NCBI GenBank assembly: GCA_002436105.1
Contig: DIXU01000004.1
Span: 1-64,000 of the forward strand
Reading direction: 5' to 3'
From: Candidatus Aminicenantes bacterium UBA6072
GTDB lineage: Bacteria > Acidobacteriota > Aminicenantia > UBA2199
Length of the DNA stretch: 64,000 bases
Shown here: positions 24,543 through 34,920 of the stretch, one piece after another
Layout: the number at the start of each line of letters is the position of its first letter
Position numbering within the stretch: position 1 is the first letter of the stretch
Translations under genes and position numbers: made by a program
Notes under the pieces: generated by a model
The model's database searches: none
Seen by the model: the letters and a program-made list of their open reading frames with translations, nothing else
Told to the model about the DNA's origin: nothing

Positions 24543-25640
24543 CTACGCTCCGAAGCAGGTGCCCACGGCCCTGGCGACCCGGACCAGGTCGTTGTCGTCG
24601 CGGACGCGCCGCGGCACGGCCACGGCGTCCTTGATCGGCGTCGTGCGGATGTCCTGGCCACGCAGCCCCACCAGCTGGCCGAACTTGCGCCCGACGGCGG
24701 CCTGGACGGCGTGATAGCCGAAGCGGCTGGCCAGGATGCGGTCGAAGGGCGAGGGGCTGCCGCCGCGCTGCACATGCCCCAGTATGGTGAAGCGGCTCTC
24801 GATCCCGGTCATGTCTTCCACCTGGTTGGCGACCAAAGCGGCGATGCCGCCCAGGCGGATGGGGTCGCTGGCGTCGTTCACCTGGCGGGCGACCACCCGC
24901 TCGCCCCCCTCGGGCCTGGCCCCCTCGGCGACCACGATCAGCGAAAAGCGCTTGCCGCCGTCGCTGCGCCGGCGGATCTTCTCGCAGACCTTGTCGACGC
25001 GGTAGGGGAGCTCGGGGATGAGGATGACGTCGCCGCCGCCGGCCAGTCCCGCCCCCAGCGCGATCCAGCCGGCATAGCGGCCCATGACCTCGATGACCAT
25101 GATGCGGTGGTGGGCCTCGGCGGTCGAGTGCAGCTTGTCGACGGCGGTGGTGGCGATGTTCAGCGCGGTGTCAAAGCCGAAGGTGACGTCGGTGCCGTCG
25201 AGGTCGTTGTCGATGGTCTTGGGAACGCCGATGACCGGCACTCCGTGCTTTTCAAAGAACGTATTGGCGATGATCTGCGTGCCGTCGCCGCCGACGGTGA
25301 TCAGGGCGTCGATCTCGTTGTACTCGATCGTCTTGAGCGCCTGCGCCGAGACGTCGCGGTGCTCCTTTTTCGCTCCCGGGCCGGGCTCGGTGTAATGGAA
25401 GGGGTTGTCGCGGTTGGAGGTGCCCAGGATGGTGCCGCCGCGGGGCAGGATGCCCGACACTTCGGCCAGGGCGAGCGGGCGGACGTTCTTGTGGATCAGC
25501 CCGGCGTAGCCGTCCAGTATGCCGCAGACCTCGAGGCCGTGGTCGCGGCAGGCCGTGTGCACCACGGCGCGGATGACGGCGTTCAGCCCCGGGCAATCGC
25601 CGCCGCCGGTCAATATCCCGATCTTCCTGATCTTTTTCAT
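24543..25640 (-). CDS. pfkA: 6-phosphofructokinase
   Basis: The 365-aa enzyme phosphorylates fructose-6-phosphate in glycolysis. It has GILTGGGDCPGLNAVIR, VGGDGTQIIAN, PKTIDNDLDGTDVTFGF and VIEVMGRYAGWIA. The Gly after GGD (GGDGT, not GGDD) favours ATP over pyrophosphate as donor, although this long PFK group includes both. ATG 25640 is chosen for its AGGAGAAG; an upstream in-frame ATG at 25691 overlaps the promoter. Confidence 0.93.
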   Translation of the reverse strand: MKKIRKIGILTGGGDCPGLNAVIRAVVHTACRDHGLEVCGILDGYAGLIHKNVRPLALAEVSGILPRGGTILGTSNRDNPFHYTEPGPGAKKEHRDVSAQALKTIEYNEIDALITVGGDGTQIIANTFFEKHGVPVIGVPKTIDNDLDGTDVTFGFDTALNIATTAVDKLHSTAEAHHRIMVIEVMGRYAGWIALGAGLAGGGDVILIPELPYRVDKVCEKIRRRSDGGKRFSLIVVAEGARPEGGERVVARQVNDASDPIRLGGIAALVANQVEDMTGIESRFTILGHVQRGGSPSPFDRILASRFGYHAVQAAVGRKFGQLVGLRGQDIRTTPIKDAVAVPRRVRDDNDLVRVARAVGTCFGA

Positions 25641-25662
25641 CGCTTCTCCTGTTCCGGGCGCC

Positions 25663-25691
25663 ATCATAGCAAAAAAGCGGCATGGCGCCAA
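25663..25691 (-). promoter_or_regulatory. pfkA-tmk operon promoter
   Basis: Minus strand TTGGCG (25686-25691), 17 bases, TATGAT (25663-25668), about 20 bases before the pfkA ATG. Confidence 0.55.
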
Positions 25692-25708
25692 TGCCGGGCG
25701 GGCGGCGG

Positions 25709-26345
25709 CTAGGCGGGATCGGCCCCGGCCCGTTCCTGCAGGGCGTCCAGCCCTTCCGTTAGACGATTCGTCTCCCGCTCCAGTCCGCAGGCGGAGAGTC
25801 CGGGCGGGATGCGCAGGGGCGTTCCATAGACGAAGCGGATGCGCCCGAAGGGCAGGGGGACCAGGAAACGGTCCCAGCTCTTTTCCAGCACCTTGACGCG
25901 CGTCGCCGACCAGCTGACGGGCACGACCCAGGCCCCGGTTTTCGCCGCCAGCTGCACGGCCCCCTCCTTGACGCGGCGCGCAGGCCCCTTGGGGCCGTCG
26001 GCGGTGATCAGCACCCGGGCCTTTTCCTCGCGGATGGAGCGCGCCATCTCCAGGAAGGCCCGCGCCCCGCCCCGGGAGGAGGAGCCGCGGATGGGGTCCA
26101 TGCCGAACTCGGCGGCGACGGCGGCCACCAGGTCGCCGTCGCTGGAGAGGGAGATCAGCGGCCGGGCGCCGCAGTTCTTGAAACGGTGGATGACGAAGAG
26201 AATGTGGCGGTGCCAGAAGACGTAGATCAGCGGCGTCGCGCCCTGCTCCAGGGCGCGCAGCTCGTCCAGCCCTGCGATCGTCACCTTGTTAAAGGCGACG
26301 ACGCCCTCGATCAGCAGCCGGGCCAGCTTGCCCAGGATCAGCAGC

Positions 26346-26368
<23 letters not shown>
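25709..26368 (-). CDS. DUF374 lysophospholipid-acyltransferase-like protein
   Basis: The 219-aa protein matches the DUF374 acyltransferase group related to lipid A and glycerolipid acyltransferases. It has a hydrophobic N-terminus, FWHRHILFVIHRF (the HX4D-like block region), ISLSSDGDL, IRGSSSRGGARA and ITADGPKGPARRVKEGA. Bound acyl group and acceptor are unknown; roles in lipid A or envelope lipid assembly are likely. Its start overlaps the 3' end of the response-regulator gene by 23 bases. Confidence 0.88.
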
Positions 26369-27710
<1,342 letters not shown>

Positions 27711-27716
27711 GGGGAG

Positions 27717-27746
27717 ATTATCGGCCAACGGCGCCTGTCCTGTCAA
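27717..27746 (-). promoter_or_regulatory. Response-regulator promoter, probably leaderless
   Basis: Minus strand TTGACA (27741-27746), 18 bases, GATAAT (27717-27722). Six bases separate the -10 box from the ATG at 27710, and those bases read CTCCCC, not a Shine-Dalgarno. It is divergent from the ribH promoter. Confidence 0.6.
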
Positions 27747-27790
27747 CTGCCCGCACTTGCGGCCGTCCCGGTCTCCGCCCTTGTCCCGGC

Positions 27791-27819
27791 TTGACATCAT
27801 GGCGTTTTTAGGATATTTT
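27791..27819 (+). promoter_or_regulatory. Promoter of the ribH-nusB-lysS-lolC operon
   Basis: TTGACA (27791-27796), 17 bases, TATTTT (27814-27819), then a short leader with GGAGAAG. Confidence 0.6.
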
Positions 27820-27840
27820 TAGCCCCACATGGAGAAGAAA

Positions 27841-28308
27841 ATGAAAGAATTCCAGGGACAGCTCATTTTCAAGGGTTTCAAGGTGGCCATCGTCGTCTCG
27901 CGCTTCAACAATTTCATCAGCGAGAAGCTGCTGGAAGGGGCCAGGGACGCCCTGATGCGCAGCGGCGCCAAGGAGGGGGAGATCGACGTGGTCCGCGTCC
28001 CGGGAGCCTTCGAGATCCCGCTGGTGGCCAAGCGCCTGCTGCTCGGCAAGAAGCACGACGCCGTGATCTGCCTGGCGGTGATCATCCGCGGCGAGACGCC
28101 CCATTTCGACTTCATCGCCTCGGAAGTGAGCAAGGGCATCGCCCAGCTGAACCTTGAATTCGCCAAGCCGGTGACCTACGGCGTCATCACCGCCGACAAC
28201 ACCGACCAGGCGATCGAAAGGGCCGGCAACAAGATGGGCAACAAGGGTTTCCAGGCCGCCCAGTCGGCCATCGAGCTGCTGAACCTCTTTGCCGATGCCA
28301 AGATCTGA
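27841..28308 (+). CDS. ribH: 6,7-dimethyl-8-ribityllumazine synthase
   Basis: The 155-aa enzyme makes the riboflavin precursor lumazine. Marks are KVAIVVSRFNNFIS, RVPGAFEIPLVA, and VIIRGETPHFDFIASE with the catalytic His. I used ATG 27841, six bases after GGAG; an ATG at 27829 would put that Shine-Dalgarno inside the coding region. Other riboflavin genes are absent. The stop codon overlaps the nusB start, as often seen for ribH-nusB pairs. Confidence 0.96.
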   Translation: MKEFQGQLIFKGFKVAIVVSRFNNFISEKLLEGARDALMRSGAKEGEIDVVRVPGAFEIPLVAKRLLLGKKHDAVICLAVIIRGETPHFDFIASEVSKGIAQLNLEFAKPVTYGVITADNTDQAIERAGNKMGNKGFQAAQSAIELLNLFADAKI

Positions 28309-28709
28309 TGTTCCGCATCAAGTACAGCCGCGAGATCGCCTTAAAGATCCTCTATGAGCTGGATGCCCTGAAATGCGACGCGGCCCAGGCCGGGCCGGTC
28401 ATCGACGAGTACTTCCATTATTTCCGCGGCCCCAATCCCGACGAGGAGCAGTTCATCCGCCGCCTGGTGCAGACGGTGCTGGACGACAGGAAGGGGATCG
28501 ACGACGCCATCGCCGCCCACCTCATCGGCTGGAAGCTCGGCCGGCTGGCACTCATCGACCGCAACCTGCTGCGCATGGGCATCGCCGAGGCCCGCTTCAA
28601 CTCGGAGAAGCCCATCATCATCGACGACATCCTGCGCATCGCCAAGAAGTACAGCGACGCCGAATCCTACAAGCTGATCAACGCCATCCTGGACAAGGTG
28701 ATCCCGTGA
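28308..28709 (+). CDS. nusB: Transcription antitermination factor NusB
   Basis: The 133-aa helical protein works with NusE (S10) in antitermination on rRNA operons. It starts with SREIALKILYELD and contains FIRRLVQTVLDDRKGIDDAI, then RLALIDRNLLRMGIAEA and KPIIIDDILRIAKKY, all family marks. Start and stop overlap with both neighbours, which indicates tight co-translation. Confidence 0.95.
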   Translation: MFRIKYSREIALKILYELDALKCDAAQAGPVIDEYFHYFRGPNPDEEQFIRRLVQTVLDDRKGIDDAIAAHLIGWKLGRLALIDRNLLRMGIAEARFNSEKPIIIDDILRIAKKYSDAESYKLINAILDKVIP

Positions 28710-29389
28710 AGACCCTGCTGCTATTCATGCTCGCCTGGACCTCCCTGAGCCAGGAGAGCCGGCTCGAGGTGTTCGTCTCCTGCCGTTCCCCGGAGGTCTT
28801 CAGCGCCTACCGCAACTTCAATTTCCGCCAGGATATCGTTCCCACCGCCGGCGGCCTGCAGGTGAAGCTCAAGAGCCGCAGCCTGCGCCTGCGCCACCTG
28901 AACCACCGGGTCCATGCCGACGCGGGCTACCTGGCCGCCCAGGGACTGGAGCTGCGCGGCGCCTTCGAGCAGGTGCGGCTCGAAGCGCTTTCCCTGGCCG
29001 ACTTCCTGCGCAACATCTCCCTGTTCCTCAGGAACCGCATCGCCTATGACGAGGCCGACCTGCCCCAGGAGGCGGCGGCGGTCCTGGCGCAGGGCCGGGG
29101 CCATTGCATCGGTTTCGCCAACGTCGCCCAGGCGCTCCTGGCCGGCGTGGGCATCGCCAGCCGCCAGGTGAACGGCTTCTTCCTGCGCGAGGAGGACGGC
29201 CGCATCGAGCCGGTGCCGCACCGCTGGCTGGAGATCGATCTGCCCGGCGGGCGGCGCGTCTTTTACGATCCGCAGTACCAGGATTTCTCCTCGCGCTACC
29301 TGGTGACCAACCGCGGCGTGCCGCTGGAAAGCATCGAGCGCTTCGCCGGGGTCGTGGTCAGCAAAAGCAAGAAAATACTGGATGAATGA
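28706..29389 (+). CDS. Exported transglutaminase-like protein
   Basis: The 227-aa protein starts at a GTG that overlaps the nusB stop and has a short signal-like N-terminus (VKTLLLFMLAWTSLSQ). The transglutaminase-like triad is clear: Cys134 in GRGHCIGFANV, His172 in PHRWLEID, and Asp188 in YDPQYQ. These bacterial proteins are thought to act as proteases or amide-bond enzymes in the envelope. The substrate is unknown. An internal ATG at 28727 is a less likely start because it would delete the signal. Confidence 0.85.
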   Translation: MKTLLLFMLAWTSLSQESRLEVFVSCRSPEVFSAYRNFNFRQDIVPTAGGLQVKLKSRSLRLRHLNHRVHADAGYLAAQGLELRGAFEQVRLEALSLADFLRNISLFLRNRIAYDEADLPQEAAAVLAQGRGHCIGFANVAQALLAGVGIASRQVNGFFLREEDGRIEPVPHRWLEIDLPGGRRVFYDPQYQDFSSRYLVTNRGVPLESIERFAGVVVSKSKKILDE

Positions 29390-29398
29390 GGTAGCCCC

Positions 29399-30871
29399 AT
29401 GGAAGAGCAGTTCGCCGTCCGCCTGGAAAAGCTGAAAAAGCTCCAGCAGCTGGGGGTCGCCCCCTATCCCTACCGCTTCGAGGTCACGCGGCGCTTCGCC
29501 GAGATCATCGCCCTGTACAGGGAACAGGACGCCGAGGCGCTGAAGCAGGCCGCCGCCGCGGTGCGCTGCGCCGGGCGCATCCTGGCCATCCGCAGCATGG
29601 GCAAGAGCGTGTTCATGCACCTGTTCGACGGCGAGGAGAAGCTGCAGGTCTACGTGCGCAAGGACGAGGTCAGCGAGCTGGACTTCGCCGTCAACGACCT
29701 GCTGGACATCGGCGACATCATCGGCGTGCAGGGGACGATCTTCAAGACCCGCACCGGCGAGCTTTCGGTCCTGGTCAAGGAGCTGACCTTCCTGGCCAAG
29801 TCGTTCCATCCGCTGCCGGAGAAGTGGCACGGCCTGCAGGACAAGGAGGTGCGTTTCCGCCAGCGCTACCTGGACATGATCGTCAACCCCGGGGCCATGG
29901 AGGTCTTTCGCAAGCGCTCGCGCCTCATCCAGGCGGTGCGCCGCTTTTTCCACGAGCGGGGCTACGTGGAGGTGGAGACGCCGATGATGCACCCCATCCC
30001 CGGCGGCGCCTCGGCCCGCCCCTTCGTCACCCACCACAACGCCCTCGACATCGACCTGTTCCTGCGCGTCGCCCCCGAGCTGTACCTGAAGCGGCTGCTG
30101 GTGGGCGGCATGGAAAAGGTCTTCGAGATCAACCGCAATTTCCGCAACGAGGGCATCTCGCTGATGCACAACCCCGAGTTCACCATGATCGAGTTCTACG
30201 AGCTGTACCGCGATTTCGGCGATTACATGGAACTGAGCGAGCAGCTGCTGCTCGCCTTGTCCGCCGAGCTGCTTCCCGACGCCATTCTCCGCTGGCAGGA
30301 CAAGGAGATCCCGCTGGCGCCGCCCTTCCCGCGCCTGAAATACATGGACGCCATCTCCGAGAAGTCCGGCCTGCCCGTGGAACAGCTGTGGGACGAGACG
30401 GCGCTGCAGGCCCACATCCGCGGCCTGTTCCCCGGCGAGCCCCTGCCGCCGACCTTCGGCAAGATGCTGGAGCTGCTCTTCGACCACTACGTGGAGAAAA
30501 GCCTGGTCGCGCCGACGTTCGTCACCTACTTTCCCAAGGCCATCTCGCCGCTCTCCAAGGTATCGCGCCTCGACGAGCGCGAGACCGAGCGCTTCGAGCT
30601 GTATATCGCCGGCATGGAGATCGCCAACGGTTTTTCCGAGCTGAACGACCCCCTGGAGCAGCGCCGGCGCTTCGAGGCCCAGGTGCAGGACCGCGAGAAG
30701 GGCGACGACGAGGCCCAGCGCATCGACAACGGCTTCCTGCAGGCGCTGGAGCACGGCATGGCCCCGGCGGCGGGGGAGGGCATCGGCATCGACCGCCTGG
30801 TCATGCTCTTCACCGGCGCCGCCTCGATCAAGGACGTCATCCTCTTTCCCCTGCTGAGGCCGCGGGAATGA
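29399..30871 (+). CDS. lysS: Lysyl-tRNA synthetase (class II)
   Basis: The 490-aa enzyme charges tRNA-Lys. It has an OB-fold anticodon domain (about 55-145), class II motif 1 near FHERGYVEVETPMMHPIPGG, motif 2 with FEINRNFRNEGIS, and motif 3 GEGIGIDRLVML. GAGGTAG precedes the ATG. tRNA-Lys itself lies at 40.6 kb. Confidence 0.97.
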   Translation: MEEQFAVRLEKLKKLQQLGVAPYPYRFEVTRRFAEIIALYREQDAEALKQAAAAVRCAGRILAIRSMGKSVFMHLFDGEEKLQVYVRKDEVSELDFAVNDLLDIGDIIGVQGTIFKTRTGELSVLVKELTFLAKSFHPLPEKWHGLQDKEVRFRQRYLDMIVNPGAMEVFRKRSRLIQAVRRFFHERGYVEVETPMMHPIPGGASARPFVTHHNALDIDLFLRVAPELYLKRLLVGGMEKVFEINRNFRNEGISLMHNPEFTMIEFYELYRDFGDYMELSEQLLLALSAELLPDAILRWQDKEIPLAPPFPRLKYMDAISEKSGLPVEQLWDETALQAHIRGLFPGEPLPPTFGKMLELLFDHYVEKSLVAPTFVTYFPKAISPLSKVSRLDERETERFELYIAGMEIANGFSELNDPLEQRRRFEAQVQDREKGDDEAQRIDNGFLQALEHGMAPAAGEGIGIDRLVMLFTGAASIKDVILFPLLRPRE

Positions 30872-32082
30872 AATTCGCCTGGTTCATCGCCCGGCGCTAC
30901 CTGGCCAAGGGGCGCAAAAATTCCTTCATCTCCATCATCTCGCTGGTCTCCATCCTGGGCATCGCCATCGGCGTGGCCGCCCTGATCATCGCCCTGGCCC
31001 TGATCAGCGGCTTCCAGAAGGACATCCGCGACCGCATTCTCAGCTCCTCGGCCCACCTGATGATCACCGACCGCTTCCAGGAGGGCTTCGCCGGCTTCAG
31101 GGAGGTGAACCGCGATCTCGCGGAGCGTTTCCCGGACGTGAGATCGGTGATGCCGGTGGTCTACGGCACCGTCCTGGTCAAGGGCGGCGAGCGCGAGGTA
31201 TCCGGGGCCGTTTTCCGCGGCCTGGACCTGGAGCGCACGGACCGGGAACCCTGGCTGGAGCGGCTGGAAATGGGCCGCCTGCCCGCCGCCGACAATGAGC
31301 TGCTGCTCGGGAGCGAGCTGGCGGTGAAAATGGGCGTGTTCACCGGAGACAGCTGCCTGGTGGTCACGCCGCAGGCGGCGCTGTCGCCCATGGGCATCAT
31401 GCCCCGCTTCCGCCGTTTCCGCGTCACGGGGGTTTTCCGCTCCGGGCTCTTCGAGTTCGACAGCGGCACGGTGATCTCCGGCCTGAACGCCGCCCAGAAG
31501 CTCTTCGCGCTGAAGGACAAGGTCTCGTACCTGCAGGTGAACCTGCGGGACATCTTCCGCGCCGAAAAGGTGGCTTCCGCCATGCGCCGGCACCTGGGCG
31601 CGCGCTACACGGTGATCACCTGGCAGGAGCTGAACCAGTCGCTGTACTCGGCGCTGAAGCTGGAAAAGACGGTGCTGTTCTTCACCCTGACCCTGATCAT
31701 CATCGTGGCCGCCCTGAACATCGTCGCCGGGCTGATCCTGATGGTCATGCAGAAGATGAAGGACATCGGCATCCTCCTCTCCTTCGGGACGAGCGCCGCC
31801 CAGATCCGCCGCATCTTCTTCCTGCAGGGCGCCGTCATCGGCGTCGTGGGCACGGCGCTGGGGACGGTCCTGGGGCTGGGGTTCTGTTACCTGGCCAACC
31901 GCTACGAGCTGATCCAGGTCCCCACCGAGATCTACCAGGTCAGCTTCGTCGCCTTCCGCATCGGCTGGATCGACCTGCTGGCGGTGATCGGCGCCTCGCT
32001 GCTGATCAGTTTTTCCGCCACCCTGATTCCTTCGCGCAAGGCGGCCGCCGTATCGGTGGTTGACGCGGTCAAGTACGAATAA
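30868..32082 (+). CDS. LolC/LolE-type lipoprotein-export permease
   Basis: The 404-aa membrane protein has the LolC/E layout: opening FIARRYLAKGRKNSFISIIS, one N-terminal helix, a 200-residue periplasmic domain, and three C-terminal helices of the FtsX type (LNIVAGLILMVMQKMKDIGIL, then GVVGTALGTVLGLGF). With LolD it would release lipoproteins from the inner membrane. Only one such permease is seen, which fits organisms with a LolF-like homodimer. The ATG overlaps the lysS stop. The LolD ATPase lies 26 kb upstream. Confidence 0.9.
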   Translation: MKFAWFIARRYLAKGRKNSFISIISLVSILGIAIGVAALIIALALISGFQKDIRDRILSSSAHLMITDRFQEGFAGFREVNRDLAERFPDVRSVMPVVYGTVLVKGGEREVSGAVFRGLDLERTDREPWLERLEMGRLPAADNELLLGSELAVKMGVFTGDSCLVVTPQAALSPMGIMPRFRRFRVTGVFRSGLFEFDSGTVISGLNAAQKLFALKDKVSYLQVNLRDIFRAEKVASAMRRHLGARYTVITWQELNQSLYSALKLEKTVLFFTLTLIIIVAALNIVAGLILMVMQKMKDIGILLSFGTSAAQIRRIFFLQGAVIGVVGTALGTVLGLGFCYLANRYELIQVPTEIYQVSFVAFRIGWIDLLAVIGASLLISFSATLIPSRKAAAVSVVDAVKYE

Positions 32083-32674
32083 AAGACAGTGAGAGGTCAG
32101 AGGTCAGGGGTGAGGGGTGAGAGGGCCGAAGTCGGACGACAGAGGACAGAAGTCAGAGACGAAATACGTAAGGGGATGCAATCGACGCCGGGTTCGGGGC
32201 GCAATGTAGAAGAAAGTTATTAATAGGACTTAAATTCCAAATCACAAGCACCAAATCCCAAACAAATTCCAAATTCCAATTACCCAATCCCCTGGCGGGG
32301 ACTTTGACCAAAACAAAGATCCAATTCAAGAGCAGAAATTGTTGAAGCGTTGAAACGTTGAAGCGAAAGAAAAAGTACTTTTCCCAAGGCTCTTGCTGAC
32401 ACTGACATCGTGATGAGTGATAAGTGATGCGTGATGAGAAAGAACGGAAATTGTTCTGGTCTTTGACAACCACAACCACTATCACTACCACTCGCCCTCG
32501 TATTGCCTCCTGCTACCACTATCACTTCCACTGCCACTTGTCTTTGATTTTCTGTCAGCAATTGGCTAAGGCAAAGGAAAAAAAACACAAAAAATCGCAA
32601 ATCTGTTGAAATTGTATTAATTTATTTTATTTTTGTTTATAATCCTCTTGGAAATCGTGGCATGGAGGGAAGGC
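32083..32674. repeat. Repeat-filled gap with compound element
   Basis: No gene is evident in these 592 bases. GTCAGAG/GTGAGGG heptads fill about 32088-32158. An AAATTCCAA-like AT-rich stretch lies at 32228-32290, and a TTGAAGCG/TTGAAACG octad triplet at 32340-32366. A copy of the compound element, in the 1-176 orientation, runs from about 32393 to 32540. A TATAAT at 32637-32642 in an AT-rich tract is the likely -10 box for the gene at 32675. Confidence 0.7.
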
Positions 32675-33256
32675 ATGAAGCGACGACTGATGCTGATTGG
32701 CGCGTGCGCGTGGCTGACGTTCTCGACTGCGGCAGGGTGGGCACAGGCCCAGTCGGCCGTGGACTGGAGCGGGCTGCAGGCGGCCTGGGACCAGTATTAC
32801 GCGGCTCCCAGCGAGGAGAACGCCCTGAAGATGCTGAACTTGCTGCCCGCCGGCCAGAAGATCATGGACATCAAGAACGGGTTCGACGTCATCAACTCCC
32901 TCAACGACCACCTGGGAGTGCTGGAAGGGGAGATCTATTCCGGCAATCCCGTCTCGGTCCAGCTGGGTTTCCGCCTTTTCTCGATCTCCTACGGGGCGTT
33001 CGAGGTGAGCATGAACAAGATCCTCGGCAACCTGATCGCCTTCAATCCCCGCATGTTCCTGGAACAGCTCCAGGCCCACCGCGACCTCTTCCCGTCGCTC
33101 GAGCCGGTCCTGGGCAGTTATCTGCGCGATACCGCCAATGACGCGGTCGCCCGCGACCTGGAACAGAAGCTGCGCATCAAGGCCCTGGAATCGGTCGAGG
33201 ACAAGGACCTGAAATCGATACGCAAAGAGTGCATCAAGATGCTGAAAGGCTTTTGA
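32675..33256 (+). CDS. Exported helical protein of unknown function
   Basis: The 193-aa protein has a clear signal peptide (MKRRLMLIGACAWLTFSTAA, cut near AQA) and a mature part that is mostly amphipathic helices with no cysteines. I do not recognise the family. GGAGGG lies ahead of the ATG at 32675. It has its own AT-rich promoter region and precedes the dTDP-rhamnose genes, with about 100 bases and a promoter between, so a shared function is not implied. Confidence 0.7.
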   Translation: MKRRLMLIGACAWLTFSTAAGWAQAQSAVDWSGLQAAWDQYYAAPSEENALKMLNLLPAGQKIMDIKNGFDVINSLNDHLGVLEGEIYSGNPVSVQLGFRLFSISYGAFEVSMNKILGNLIAFNPRMFLEQLQAHRDLFPSLEPVLGSYLRDTANDAVARDLEQKLRIKALESVEDKDLKSIRKECIKMLKGF

Positions 33257-33295
33257 CCCCTTGCGGCGGGAGCGGGCCGTGCCGCCCGCTGCCGC

Positions 33296-33323
33296 TTGAC
33301 TTTGCCGGTGTTTTGTATAAACT
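33296..33323 (+). promoter_or_regulatory. Promoter of the rhamnose gene cluster
   Basis: TTGACT (33296-33301) with TAAACT 16 bases on (33318-33323), or TATAAA (33316-33321) at a short 14-base spacing. AAGGAG precedes the rfbC ATG. Confidence 0.45.
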
Positions 33324-33354
33324 GAGAACCTGAATCCCAGCCAAGGAGCAATTG

Positions 33355-33927
33355 ATGCAGATCAAGATCGCCTCCCGCCATCTGAACGGTCTGGTCGTCC
33401 TCGAGCCGGAAGTGTACGAGGACGAGCGCGGCTTCTTCATGGAGGTCTACCGCGCCGACCAGTTCCACGATCTGGGGCTCCCCGTCGATTTTGTCCAGGA
33501 CAACCACTCGCGCTCGCAGCGGGGGGTATTGCGCGGTCTCCATTTCCAATGGCAGCCGCCCATGGGCAAGATGATGCGCGTGACCCTGGGCAGCGCCTAC
33601 CTGGTCGCCGTGGATATCCGCAAGGGCTCGCCCAGCCTGGGCCAATGGTTCGGCATCGAGGTCTCGGCCGCCAACAAGAAGCAGGTCTATGCCCCGGCCG
33701 GATTCGCCCGCGGCTTCTGCGTCCTTTCCGACGTGGCCGAGATCCAGTACAAGTGCACCGGAACCTACAGCAACAGGGCCGAATCGGGGATCCTTTGGAA
33801 CGATCCGGCGCTGGCCATCGAATGGCCGCTGCAGGACCCGGTGCTCTCGGAAAAGGACCGCGGCGCCCGCACGCTGGAGCAGTGGCTGGCCAGCCCCGAG
33901 TCCGATCATTTTACCTACCAGCCCTGA
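33355..33927 (+). CDS. rfbC: dTDP-4-dehydrorhamnose 3,5-epimerase
   Basis: The 190-aa cupin enzyme makes the L-sugar intermediate of dTDP-rhamnose synthesis. Marks are VYEDERGFFMEVYR, DNHSRSQRGVLRGLHFQ with the catalytic His, and APAGFARGFCVLSD. ATG 33355 is used; the TTG just before it is less likely. rfbD follows after a sugar epimerase gene, but the first two pathway genes (rfbA, rfbB) are not in this window. Confidence 0.93.
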   Translation: MQIKIASRHLNGLVVLEPEVYEDERGFFMEVYRADQFHDLGLPVDFVQDNHSRSQRGVLRGLHFQWQPPMGKMMRVTLGSAYLVAVDIRKGSPSLGQWFGIEVSAANKKQVYAPAGFARGFCVLSDVAEIQYKCTGTYSNRAESGILWNDPALAIEWPLQDPVLSEKDRGARTLEQWLASPESDHFTYQP

Positions 33928-33941
33928 CAAGGAGATCCTGA

Positions 33942-34904
33942 ATGAAGATACTCATCGCCGGCGGCGCCGGCTACATCGGCTCCGTGCTCATTCCCAAGCT
34001 GCTCGAAAGAGGATACGAGGTCAGCGTCATCGACCTCTTCTGGTTCGGCAACCACCTGCCGCGGGAAGTGCGCATCGTGCACAAGGACATCTTCGACCTG
34101 CAGTCCGACGACGTGCGCGGCTTTGACCAGGCGATCTTCCTGGCCGGCCTCTCCAACGACCCCATGGCCGAGTTCTCGCCCAGCAAGAACTTCATCTTCA
34201 ACGCCGCCGCCCCCGCCTTCCTGGCCTACCTGGCCAAGGGCGCCGGGGTGAAGCGCTTCATTTACGCCGGCTCCTGCTCGGTATACGGCTACACGGTGAA
34301 CGAGCTCTACGACGAGACGCAGCCCGCCGTCTCCAACTACCCCTACGGCATCTCCAAGCTCCAGGGCGAGCAGGGGGTGATGCAGCTGCAGGACAAGGAT
34401 TTCTCGGTGATCGCCTTCCGCCAGGGGACGGTCAGCGGCTTCAGCCCGCGCATGCGCCTCGACCTGGTGGTCAACACCATGTTCAAGTCGGCGCTGGCTT
34501 CCGGCGTGGTCACCGTCAACAACCCGGCCATCTGGCGGCCGATCCTGAGCATCCAGGACGCGGCCAGCGCCTACATCCGCGCCATCGAGGCCAACGAGGG
34601 CATCTCCGGCATCTTCAACGTCGCCTCGGGCAACTACACGGTGGGCGAGCTGGGCGACCTGGTCAAGTCGGGGCTCAAGACACACCTGAAGACCGACGTG
34701 CAGCTGAAGATCAACCATATCCAGGATTTCCGCAACTACAAGGTCAGCATCGACAAGGCGCGCAAGGTCCTCAGCTTCCACCCCAAGCACGACGTCGAAT
34801 CGATCATCAAGGACCTGGTGGACAACCTGCCCCGTTTCAAGGACCTGGACAATCCGGCTTATTACAACATCCAGGTGTTCAAGGGCCTGGAAAAGAAGGG
34901 CTGA
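33942..34904 (+). CDS. NAD-dependent sugar epimerase/dehydratase (extended SDR)
   Basis: The 320-aa protein has the nucleotide site GGAGYIGS at the start, a Ser-rich AGSCSVYGY, and the catalytic YPYGISK. It belongs to the extended SDR group that acts on nucleotide sugars such as UDP-glucose or GDP-sugars; which one cannot be told. AAGGAG lies before the ATG. Set between rfbC and rfbD, it probably feeds the same surface-glycan pathway. Confidence 0.87.
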   Translation: MKILIAGGAGYIGSVLIPKLLERGYEVSVIDLFWFGNHLPREVRIVHKDIFDLQSDDVRGFDQAIFLAGLSNDPMAEFSPSKNFIFNAAAPAFLAYLAKGAGVKRFIYAGSCSVYGYTVNELYDETQPAVSNYPYGISKLQGEQGVMQLQDKDFSVIAFRQGTVSGFSPRMRLDLVVNTMFKSALASGVVTVNNPAIWRPILSIQDAASAYIRAIEANEGISGIFNVASGNYTVGELGDLVKSGLKTHLKTDVQLKINHIQDFRNYKVSIDKARKVLSFHPKHDVESIIKDLVDNLPRFKDLDNPAYYNIQVFKGLEKKG

Positions 34905-34920
34905 AGCAGTGGCCGCAGCG